A stretch of DNA of 6,538 nt from NCBI GenBank assembly GCA_016841005.1, contig JAEORG010000486.1:1-6538 (forward strand), given 5' to 3'. The translations under genes were made by a program, and so were the position numbers. Within the stretch, counting starts at the first letter, position 1, and the number at the start of each line of letters is the position of its first letter. The stretch comes from Candidatus Thorarchaeota archaeon. GTDB taxonomy: Archaea; Asgardarchaeota; Thorarchaeia; Thorarchaeales; Thorarchaeaceae. Under the pieces are notes generated by a model. It was not told the origin of the DNA. It ran no database searches and saw only the letters and a program-made list of their open reading frames with translations. Of the stretch, positions 1-5,055 are shown piece by piece.

Positions 1-1
1 A

Positions 2-1054
2 ACTGCACTCACTTATACATACAGTACAAGCACGTATCCTCGACCATTTGCCACGCCAGGTCTATTCAGTGGCTCGATGAAGGTCACACCTATCTTCAGT
101 CATGACACTAGTCTCGAGGGCATTTTGTATTGTATAAACGCAGCTCAAGCAACATTGGATATCCAAATACCTTACTTCACCAATGTAGGAGACGCAGGGG
201 CTGTTGATCAAATACTAGATGCAATTTTAGCTGCTAGAGCACGAGGTGTCACCGTACGAGTAATCTCAGAAGAAAGCTATGATTGGGAGCTTGTTGAGCA
301 AATGTTTCTTGAGCATGATATTCCCATTGTTTGGCAGGATACTCGATGGTTTACTGCCAATCACAACAAAGGCATCATTGTCGATGGACGAATTGTACTT
401 GTTAGCAGTATCAACTATAGCGATGGAAGCATCACTGAGAATCGAGAGGCTGGTGTCATTATCGAGCACGAAGGTATAGCTCAGTGGTATCAAGATGTCT
501 ATGACTATGATTGGGGTATTGCTGGTGGAGACTCTCTAGATGACGTAAATGTATACTGGGATCCAAATATTCCGACTAGCTCATCAACTATCAATGTTAC
601 AGTTTATGGCCATGAACTCTACAACGATATCGATGAAGTTGAGCTAGATGTTAAGATTGATGATGGCTCATGGAGTAACAACACTATAACTGCAAATGTT
701 TATGACTCAGCCGAAGAAGATCCAGAGAACTATTTCTATGTGATTCCTGCGCAGGCTGACATGACTAACATCACGGTTGTTGGTAGAATTCGTGTTGCTT
801 CTACATGGCACACCGGAGTACCTATGGTGATCCGCGTCAGGAACTCAATTGCCTCTCCAACAACTTCTCCGACCACATCACCAACCACTACACCAACTGA
901 GGATCCATTGGCTGCATTCCTTGCAGAATTTGGTGTCTGGTTAGCGGTAGCTGGAATTGGAATTATATGTGGTGGAGGAAGTGCTGTAGCGTATAAGAAG
1001 GGCAAACTTCCTGGAACGAAGAAAAAGAGAAGTCGCAAACGAAAGCAGAAGTAA
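2..1054 (+). CDS. Membrane-anchored PLD-fold (HKD) surface protein, 5' partial
   Basis: The frame is open from base 2, 25 codons before the ATG at 77, so the true start lies off the window and that ATG is probably internal. Numbering from it, residues 1-145 form a phospholipase D-type domain with the catalytic HxKxxxxD motif at H96, K98 and D103, followed by SSIN (110-113). PLD enzymes act as a pair of such motifs through a phospho-histidine on phosphodiesters; the partner motif should lie upstream. Residues 155-255 look like a beta-rich domain. Residues 260-274 are a Ser/Pro/Thr linker, 279-306 a hydrophobic helix, and 307-325 a Lys/Arg tail. This predicts the enzyme outside the cell and the tail inside. 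Sequons at N113, N173, N201 and N231 fit an exported glycoprotein. Substrate unknown: phospholipid, nucleic acid or other phosphodiester are all possible. Confidence 0.85.
   Translation, partial: TALTYTYSTSTYPRPFATPGLFSGSMKVTPIFSHDTSLEGILYCINAAQATLDIQIPYFTNVGDAGAVDQILDAILAARARGVTVRVISEESYDWELVEQMFLEHDIPIVWQDTRWFTANHNKGIIVDGRIVLVSSINYSDGSITENREAGVIIEHEGIAQWYQDVYDYDWGIAGGDSLDDVNVYWDPNIPTSSSTINVTVYGHELYNDIDEVELDVKIDDGSWSNNTITANVYDSAEEDPENYFYVIPAQADMTNITVVGRIRVASTWHTGVPMVIRVRNSIASPTTSPTTSPTTTPTEDPLAAFLAEFGVWLAVAGIGIICGGGSAVAYKKGKLPGTKKKRSRKRKQK
854..898 (+). repeat. SPTT-type linker repeat inside the PLD-fold gene
   Basis: About four degenerate 12-bp units encode Ser-Pro-Thr-Thr repeats (residues 260-274 from the ATG at 77). 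The third codon positions differ between units, so the repeat is kept at protein level and is not a fresh DNA duplication. Such Ser/Thr/Pro stretches are common stalks, often O-glycosylated, between archaeal surface domains and their membrane anchor. Confidence 0.7.
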
Positions 1055-1062
1055 TCTATTTT

Positions 1063-1090
1063 GACTTGAGGTGTTCGTTCACCTCAGGTC
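1063..1090 (+). terminator. Hairpin in the convergent gap between PLD-fold and TPR genes
   Basis: Two 11-base arms (1063-1073 and 1080-1090) pair with a single G-T wobble around the six-base loop TTCGTT. The hairpin begins 8 bases after the PLD-fold stop codon and is followed on the + strand by a pyrimidine-rich stretch (TTCTACTTTG). It sits between two genes that converge, so it could serve either. Archaeal termination mainly needs T-runs and the T-run here is imperfect, so the terminator role is inferred. Confidence 0.5.
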
Positions 1091-1115
1091 TTCTACTTTG
1101 TATCTCTGTTTCAGA

Positions 1116-1721
1116 TTATGCCATTGCATCAGAGTCTTTTTCTGCCATTTCTGCGAACTTAAAGCAGCTCTCCGCATCAGCCAATTCTCCTCGCCTCTCA
1201 TGCAGTGAACCAGCGATTCTATATGCACGTGCTACCTCATCCCACTTGGCTTGAGCATCAAGACAAAGAGCCAATGCTTTCCAAGTTTCAGGATTTTCTG
1301 AATCGTGTTTTAGTGATTCATTGAAGGCATCTATGGCATCCTGTATACGAAGAAGACTCTCAAGCGCTCTTGCTCTCATTGCATGGAGTTTGGCATTTTC
1401 TGGTGCAACCATAAGACCTACATCAGCAGCTGCTAGGGCTTCTTGAAAAGATCCAATCGTTAGATATGCTTCAACTTTATTTGAATGAGGACTCGGTGCA
1501 TCTGGTGCGATTGCAATAGCAGCATCAAAAACAAGAATAGCTTCCATCTGTTCTCCAATTTTAATGTGGGTCAATCCCATCTCCATAAGTGCATCCAATG
1601 ATTCAGGATTTACTTGGAGAGCTAATCTATAACCTTCAATCGCTCTCTTATTCTCGCCAGCCTGTCTTAGTCTGCGTGCGTTCTGTAGAAGCTCCTCAAA
1701 AGACTGACTACTGGATGACAT
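1116..1721 (-). CDS. Soluble TPR-repeat protein
   Basis: From the ATG at 1721 the protein has 201 residues and is almost wholly tetratricopeptide repeats in exact 34-residue register: 8-41, 42-75, 76-109, 110-143 and 144-177, then a 24-residue helical cap. Repeats 1-4 end in NPES, APDA, APEN and DSEN, the usual turn before the next helix pair. TPR solenoids bind other proteins or peptides and have no catalytic role, so this is a scaffold or adaptor with unknown partner. There is no signal peptide or membrane helix. The frame extends upstream to a GTG at 1769, but the extra 16 residues are not TPR, and a TATA-like box 25 bases before the ATG at 1721 points to leaderless transcription from there. 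The gene diverges from the acid-tailed membrane protein. Confidence 0.88.
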   Translation of the reverse strand: MSSSSQSFEELLQNARRLRQAGENKRAIEGYRLALQVNPESLDALMEMGLTHIKIGEQMEAILVFDAAIAIAPDAPSPHSNKVEAYLTIGSFQEALAAADVGLMVAPENAKLHAMRARALESLLRIQDAIDAFNESLKHDSENPETWKALALCLDAQAKWDEVARAYRIAGSLHERRGELADAESCFKFAEMAEKDSDAMA

Positions 1722-1740
1722 AATCGGCACTGGCAAGCTT

Positions 1741-1750
1741 ATTGTTTTAA
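1741..1750 (-). promoter_or_regulatory. TATA-like box for the TPR gene
   Basis: Read on the - strand this is TTAAAACAAT, centred about 25 bases upstream of the ATG at 1721. That is the usual distance between an archaeal TATA box and the transcription start, so transcription may begin at the start codon itself. No SD-like sequence lies before this ATG, which agrees with a leaderless message. Confidence 0.4.
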
Positions 1751-1794
1751 CGATATTGATGATGGTCACTCTTTAGTTCCCTACTGACAACAAG

Positions 1795-1802
1795 GGTTAA
1801 AA
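1795..1802 (+). promoter_or_regulatory. TATA-like box for the acid-tailed membrane protein operon
   Basis: GGTTAAAA lies about 49 bases before the ATG at 1848. With the usual 25-27 base spacing, transcription would start near 1825 and give a leader of roughly 22 bases that carries the GAGG ribosome site at 1836-1839. The 126-bp gap 1722-1847 therefore seems to hold two back-to-back promoters. The call rests on sequence likeness and spacing only. Confidence 0.3.
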
Positions 1803-1847
1803 CGAGCGTGTTTAAGGATTGGCTACGTCAAGAACGAGGCATTACAC

Positions 1848-2384
1848 ATGTTCGATGAGGATGAAATGTTTGAAAATGATGACAAGGATGTCGAAGAAGA
1901 CGAATACTTTTCTGATGAAGACGACGAAGACGATCAAATAGAGGAACGCAGTTACGCTTCTCCAAATGAACCTCTCTCATCCTTTATTGATGATCCTTGG
2001 CCAAAAACAGTATTCATTCTTATAGTGATAGGCTTGGCCTTTGTTCTATTTACCCCTAGTTCAATATGGTCTTTATGGCACTATTATCTAGTCACTACAT
2101 ATGGTTTGATTGTTCTCGTTGGAGTGTCCTGCATAATTTCACTTGGTGTATGGAAGAAAGCTGGAGAGTCTCGTCTCCGATGGGGTGGTGTAACGACACT
2201 CATTGTAGATGTTATATCAGGTGTTGCTGGTGTTCTTGATTCAATATCTGTTGTAACTACAGGAGCTTCAATAATACCCGGAGCGAATACTCCTATACTG
2301 GCACTTGCTACATTGATTGTTGTGTTCTCGCTGTACACCCTCTGGTTGATACAAAGGACATTCAATGTTGAAGGTGCAAATTAA
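1848..2384 (+). CDS. Membrane protein with a strongly acidic cytoplasmic N-terminal tail
   Basis: The protein has 178 residues. Of the first 33, 21 are Asp or Glu and only K13 is basic. Four hydrophobic segments follow at about 54-74, 79-101, 114-135 and 148-168. The basic loop KKAGESRLR (103-111) between segments 2 and 3 should face the cytoplasm, which also puts the acidic tail and the C-terminus inside. The start is well supported: GAGG at 1836-1839 lies 8 bases before the ATG. I do not recognise the family, and no catalytic motif is visible. The acidic tail could bind divalent cations or a basic partner. The MazG-like gene begins 14 bases after the stop codon, so the two are probably co-transcribed, but a shared function is not evident. 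Confidence 0.85.
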   Translation: MFDEDEMFENDDKDVEEDEYFSDEDDEDDQIEERSYASPNEPLSSFIDDPWPKTVFILIVIGLAFVLFTPSSIWSLWHYYLVTTYGLIVLVGVSCIISLGVWKKAGESRLRWGGVTTLIVDVISGVAGVLDSISVVTTGASIIPGANTPILALATLIVVFSLYTLWLIQRTFNVEGAN

Positions 2385-2398
2385 GACTGGTGCAACAC

Positions 2399-2770
2399 AT
2401 GGCAAATGAGAGCCATTCATTGGAAGATTTGATGGCTCTTGTTAGAGAATTTGTACAAGCTCGAAATTGGGAAGGTTTTCAGAAACCTTCTTCGCTTGCA
2501 GTATCTGCTGCAATTGAAACTGGAGAGCTCCTAGAGAGATTTCAATGGCTTACTCATGAGGAGATTGCAGAACTGCTCAACGATGAGGATTATCGGATAA
2601 GTATTGAAGATGAGATTGCTGATGTCATGATTTACATGATTCGTCTGGCAGACACCATTGGAATAGAACCAACGCGAGCAATTCTTCGTAAGTTGAAAAA
2701 AAATGAATCAAAGTATCCTGTTAAAGATTGGAAAGGAAAAATACCAGATAAGGTTAGGACTCCTCGGTAA
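2399..2770 (+). CDS. MazG-like nucleotide pyrophosphohydrolase
   Basis: This is a single-domain, all-alpha NTP pyrophosphatase of 123 residues, the size of the short MazG-like/dCTPase group. The metal-binding ExxE...ExxD pattern is present: E40 and E43 in IETGELLERFQW, then E72 and D75 in EDEIADVMIY. The N-terminal RNWEGFQKP fits the substrate-loop consensus of the family. These enzymes use magnesium to cleave (deoxy)nucleoside triphosphates, often damaged or non-canonical ones or dCTP, to monophosphate and pyrophosphate; the substrate cannot be told from sequence. I chose the ATG at 2399 because GGTG at 2389-2392 gives a 6-base spacing; an in-frame GTG at 2390 would add three residues. The last 17 bases overlap the 3' end of the opposite-strand hydrolase. 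Confidence 0.9.
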   Translation: MANESHSLEDLMALVREFVQARNWEGFQKPSSLAVSAAIETGELLERFQWLTHEEIAELLNDEDYRISIEDEIADVMIYMIRLADTIGIEPTRAILRKLKKNESKYPVKDWKGKIPDKVRTPR

Positions 2771-3554
2771 TGCGAGTGTAAACTGACGGTACTCTATCAT
2801 TTAACAAGTGATTCATCTCTGTCAAGTACTTGTCATCTGCCATGCTTGGTTCAATCTTAATAGTACGGACACCGACTTGAGTTTCAGACATGGACAGCAG
2901 AACATCTGATCTATTACTCACTACTTGAGATTTTCCTGAGAATTTGAGGTTTCTCTCAATTCCTATTCGATTTGCAGTTGCTGTAAACACACCATTCTCT
3001 ATTGAGCGAGTTCGCATAGCATCTTGACAGTATGTTAAGACAAGGTTTGCAGGATGGAGAATAACCTGAGCACCTTTGAGTGCAAGTATTCTTGCAACCT
3101 CAGGAAATGCCCAATCCCAACATATCATGATTCCATATTTATTTCCATTGTGAACTATAACTGGAGGTTCTTCTGTTCCAGCATAGAACCAGGTCTTCTC
3201 TTTATTGAATAGATGGATTTTGCGATAAGTTCCAACATAATTGCCATTGACGAATATTCCCGCGGAGTTGTATAGAACATCATCAGAAATCTCACAAATT
3301 CCCGCGACTACCATTCGATTCTCTTTGGACCATTTTAGTAACAATCTGGAGAATGGCCCATTAGGTATACTTTCAGCGCATCTACGCGTTTCTTCCTTGG
3401 ATTCAAATGCATAACCCGAGTTTGCTAGTTCAGGTAACACTAAGATTTCTGCTTCTTGATTTGTTGCTTCATTCAGTATCTCATTAAGGTGTCTGAGATT
3501 CTGCTTAAGCTCACCAACCTCAGGATGCATCTGTGCTATACCTAATTTCACCAT
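2754..3554 (-). CDS. Carbon-nitrogen hydrolase (nitrilase superfamily amidase)
   Basis: The 266-residue protein matches the usual one-domain nitrilase-fold length. The Glu-Lys-Cys catalytic triad is complete: E42 in LVLPELANSGY, K112 in YRKIHLF and C145 in MICWDWAFPE. The cysteine attacks an amide or nitrile carbon to form a thioester that water resolves, releasing ammonia or an amine. The C-W-D signature and overall pattern resemble omega-amidase and N-carbamoyl-type amidases, but the substrate cannot be assigned. The protein should be cytosolic. The frame continues upstream to a TTG at 3605, but the added 17 residues precede the first strand typical of the fold (VKLGIAQM), so the ATG at 3554 is preferred. 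No clear SD is present. The gene diverges from the acidic micro-ORF at 3659 and overlaps the MazG-like gene tail to tail. Confidence 0.92.
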   Translation of the reverse strand: MVKLGIAQMHPEVGELKQNLRHLNEILNEATNQEAEILVLPELANSGYAFESKEETRRCAESIPNGPFSRLLLKWSKENRMVVAGICEISDDVLYNSAGIFVNGNYVGTYRKIHLFNKEKTWFYAGTEEPPVIVHNGNKYGIMICWDWAFPEVARILALKGAQVILHPANLVLTYCQDAMRTRSIENGVFTATANRIGIERNLKFSGKSQVVSNRSDVLLSMSETQVGVRTIKIEPSMADDKYLTEMNHLLNDRVPSVYTRITEES

Positions 3555-3610
3555 AGCATTCACAGTGAAAACTGAACTATTACATGCTATTATTGATTTG
3601 GTCAAGGATT

Positions 3611-3623
3611 GTAAAGTAAAAAG
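3611..3623 (+). promoter_or_regulatory. Possible TATA-like box before the first acidic micro-ORF
   Basis: GTAAAGTAAAAAG is an A-rich run about 42 bases ahead of the TTG at 3659. With the usual archaeal spacing, transcription would begin near 3643 and give a short leader holding the GGAGG ribosome site. This is the only promoter-like element I see for the micro-ORF in the 104-bp gap 3555-3658, which it shares with the divergent hydrolase. Confidence 0.25.
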
Positions 3624-3645
3624 GAAATTGTTGAAGAAGAAGTCT

Positions 3646-3650
3646 GGAGG
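3646..3650 (+). promoter_or_regulatory. Shine-Dalgarno site deciding the TTG start at 3659
   Basis: GGAGG is a full-strength ribosome site 8 bases before a TTG that opens the acidic frame. No ATG exists in that frame between the preceding stop codon (3632) and the end, so this site is the main evidence that the short frame is translated. Confidence 0.5.
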
Positions 3651-3658
3651 ATCTCTGT

Positions 3659-3742
3659 TTGTGCCTAGAAGAAGAATTTGAAGAATTTGATGAAGAAGAA
3701 GACTGGGATGATGATGAGTGGGAAAACGATGACGATTGGTAG
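3659..3742 (+). CDS. Acidic Trp-punctuated micro-protein (27 aa), first copy
   Basis: TTG start, 27 residues, TAG stop. After Met-Cys-Leu the peptide is Glu-rich (EEEFEEFDEEED), then turns Asp-rich with Trp at 16, 21 and 27, and finishes NDDDW. Eighteen of 27 residues are Asp or Glu and none is Lys or Arg, so the net charge is about -18. Support for translation comes from the GGAGG site 8 bases upstream, from Asp written with both GAT and GAC, and from a second frame of the same design at 4887. It is far too short and low-complexity for a family match, and I do not recognise it. It lies alone on the + strand between two - strand genes, so it is not a leader peptide for a following gene. A non-coding purine-rich tract remains possible. 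Confidence 0.5.
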   Translation: MCLEEEFEEFDEEEDWDDDEWENDDDW

Positions 3743-3768
3743 TTCCTAGAATTTCATAATACTAAAGA

Positions 3769-4587
3769 TTAAACTCGTCTGTCATCTATCTCTCTTCTAA
3801 TTTTTAATAGTCGATTGTATATTCGTTTCCAGTGCTTCTCAGAATCATACTGCCATATCGCCTTCATGGTTGCGTACTTCAATTTCATTTTTCTATATCT
3901 TGTTGTTAATGACTTGTGCTGTTGCTTCAATGAAATTGTAGATACGGATGGATCACCAATCATCAATTTGATTTGGTTGATTTTTTCATCAAATATCTCA
4001 ATGTCGTGACGCATCATTTTATCGAAGCTTTGATTGATGTAATCTATTGTTATCTTGTTTGCTGGTCTTAATCTCGGCCATCTGATTACCTTAGCTCCAA
4101 TTAGTTTCGTCTGTTCATAAAATAACTTAGAATCCAAGATTTCCCCATTTTGAGAATCTGAGTAATATCGCGCTCTTTCCTTCGAGCGCAGTTGTGGAAA
4201 AAGAAGGACTCCTGGTCTAATCCGGATTGATGGAGCTTTTACTAATAATCGTTGTATTCCTTTCTTTTGCTGTGCTGATGCTTTATCGAATGAGTACACG
4301 ACGATAGTGAATATTCTTTCCTGAAATGGTATGAGCCTTCTAGAATCACTCTTTGGAATCTCTTTTGCCTTCATAAAACGAAGATGTTGGAATTCTGTGA
4401 GTTTTTCTCTAAGTTTCTTGTTTGCCTTCCTAGCTAAAAAGACACCTGGTATTATTCTCTTTACATCCAGATATTTTGAATAGTTGAACTCGGAACGAAT
4501 GCCGCTTGGTATGACGATTAATCGAGCATTAACATTAAATCTAGGAATCTCCTTGTCCTGATTTAGTGTATCTTCTGAACTAGACAA
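3769..4587 (-). CDS. Unrecognised basic protein, possible ferredoxin-like (ChrB-N/Cas2-like) fold
   Basis: The protein has 272 residues from a TTG at 4587, directly preceded by an in-frame TAG, so no earlier start exists; the next Met is residue 72. It is very basic, with 59 Lys+Arg against 29 Asp+Glu. Residues 90-130 (RIFTIVVYSF, a helix, then IRIRPGVLLFP) followed by GAKVIRW (165-170) read like the strand-helix-strand pattern of ChrB N-terminal and Cas2-like ferredoxin folds. Residues 20-55, with RIIPGVFLA at 44-52, look like a divergent earlier copy. Residues about 185-272 look helical and end in a Lys/Arg-rich segment, which suggests nucleic-acid binding. No catalytic motif stands out. 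Three 60-base blocks of the gene have 33-37% G+C, lower than most blocks sampled elsewhere in the window. It sits between the two acidic micro-ORFs. That it is a real gene is clear; its function is unknown. Confidence 0.82.
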   Translation of the reverse strand: MSSSEDTLNQDKEIPRFNVNARLIVIPSGIRSEFNYSKYLDVKRIIPGVFLARKANKKLREKLTEFQHLRFMKAKEIPKSDSRRLIPFQERIFTIVVYSFDKASAQQKKGIQRLLVKAPSIRIRPGVLLFPQLRSKERARYYSDSQNGEILDSKLFYEQTKLIGAKVIRWPRLRPANKITIDYINQSFDKMMRHDIEIFDEKINQIKLMIGDPSVSTISLKQQHKSLTTRYRKMKLKYATMKAIWQYDSEKHWKRIYNRLLKIRREIDDRRV

Positions 4588-4848
4588 CTACTCAACCAAT
4601 TCCTACAATTTGAATATTCCATCCTTAGGTAGCATCTCCAATATAGACTTATCCAAGAGATGTTGCATCGGGTGGTGACATTATTACTTGAATTTTATTT
4701 TCCCCGATTTACCGTAATCAATCTTTATTTTACTTTATTTTTAAAAAGAAGGGATGATATCTCTTTAAAATTTAGCAAAGTGTTTCATATGGGATTTTAT
4801 CAGCCATACGAATATTTCATTTCTTTTACATAACAGGCTTATCCTTAA

Positions 4849-4856
4849 TTTATAAT
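4849..4856 (+). promoter_or_regulatory. TATA-like box before the second acidic micro-ORF
   Basis: TTTATAAT is the best TATA match upstream of the TTG at 4887. Its centre would place transcription start near 4879, at the very end of the SD site, so the spacing is uncomfortable. Either the start is a few bases earlier or another AT-rich element further upstream is used. Confidence 0.25.
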
Positions 4857-4865
4857 TATGTACCC

Positions 4866-4879
4866 CACCTTTGAGGTGA
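4866..4879 (+). promoter_or_regulatory. Shine-Dalgarno site lying in a small inverted repeat
   Basis: GAGGTGA (4873-4879) is a near-perfect ribosome site 7 bases before the TTG at 4887 and decides that start. It overlaps the perfect palindrome CACCT-TTG-AGGTG (4866-4878), so in RNA the site could be paired by a 5-bp stem with a 3-base loop. Whether the 5' arm is transcribed depends on the unknown start of the message. Confidence 0.45.
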
Positions 4880-4886
4880 AATATCC

Positions 4887-4973
4887 TTGTTCATCGAATG
4901 GCTATATGATGAAGAAGAAGAATGGGACGATGATGACGACGATTGGGACGACGACGATGACGATGACTGGTAA
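4887..4973 (+). CDS. Acidic Trp-punctuated micro-protein (28 aa), second copy
   Basis: TTG start, 28 residues, TAA stop. It opens MFIEWLYD, then EEEEW, six Asp, Trp, seven Asp and a final Trp; Trp falls at 5, 13, 20 and 28, that is every 7-8 residues. Nineteen of 28 residues are acidic and none is basic. Evidence for translation is the GAGGTGA site 7 bases upstream, the mixed use of GAT and GAC for Asp, the in-frame Trp codons that break the repeat, and a likely terminator hairpin at 5016-5046 on the same strand. It resembles the frame at 3659 in length, start codon, composition and the DDDW end. I know of no named family for it. Asp clusters could bind calcium, act as an intrinsically disordered partner, or mimic nucleic-acid charge; none of this is shown. 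Simple-sequence DNA is the alternative. Confidence 0.55.
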   Translation: MFIEWLYDEEEEWDDDDDDWDDDDDDDW

Positions 4974-5015
4974 TCGTGTCTCAATGGTCTAACATCACGT
5001 TATCGAGAAGTATTT

Positions 5016-5046
5016 CGGAGATGGGTGATTCCAACACCCATCTCTG
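5016..5046 (+). terminator. Perfect hairpin in the gap between micro-ORF and MTA phosphorylase
   Basis: GAGATGGGTG (5018-5027) and CACCCATCTC (5035-5044) pair perfectly around a 7-base loop, and the stem can be extended by a G-T and a C-G pair. On the + strand it is followed by TTTGTATTCTT, which fits termination of the message from the acidic micro-ORF that stops at 4973. Read on the - strand the following bases are not T-rich. It mirrors the hairpin at 1063-1090, also in a convergent gap. Confidence 0.55.
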
Positions 5047-5055
5047 TTTGTATTC

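Larger units (their letters stand above)
4588..4886. other. AT-rich intergenic region with promoter-like stretches
   Basis: This 299-bp gap holds no convincing protein, tRNA or other RNA gene. Bases 4681-4860 have only 44 G+C of 180 (about 24%), against 40% or more in the better-conserved genes. The run around 4733-4747 (T-rich then A-rich, TTTTTAAAAA) could be a TATA element in either direction. The gap separates the divergent starts of the basic protein (-) and the second acidic micro-ORF (+), so it is presumably their shared promoter region. Confidence 0.5.

Noticed and set aside
736..1038. 100-codon open frame on the - strand opposite the PLD-fold gene
   Set aside because: It is the complement of a clear coding region; its Val-Gly repeats arise from the antisense of the Ser/Pro/Thr linker.
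1722..1769. Upstream GTG start extending the TPR protein by 16 residues
   Set aside because: The extension is outside the TPR register, has no SD, and contains the TATA-like box that fits the ATG at 1721.
2084..2365. 93-codon open frame on the - strand
   Set aside because: It lies wholly opposite the membrane-protein gene, with no ribosome site or recognisable domain.
3555..3605. Upstream TTG start extending the C-N hydrolase by 17 residues
   Set aside because: No SD precedes it and the added residues come before the usual first strand of the nitrilase fold; the ATG at 3554 gives the family length.
4632..4662. Possible hairpin formed by CATCTC and GAGATG
   Set aside because: The arms pair over only six or so bases with a long loop and no T-run; it is not distinguishable from chance.
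4588..4886. tRNA, CRISPR array or origin in the AT-rich gap
   Set aside because: I found no cloverleaf, no regularly spaced repeat and no clustered inverted repeats, only AT-rich sequence with short chance palindromes.
3659..4973. Acidic micro-ORFs as LysW-type amino-group carrier proteins
   Set aside because: LysW is about twice as long, has a zinc-binding Cys/His part and ends in an EDWGE-like tail. Neither feature is present, and no lysine or arginine synthesis genes are nearby.
3659..4973. Acidic micro-ORFs as leader peptides for attenuation
   Set aside because: No + strand gene follows either of them; both face the 3' end of a - strand gene.
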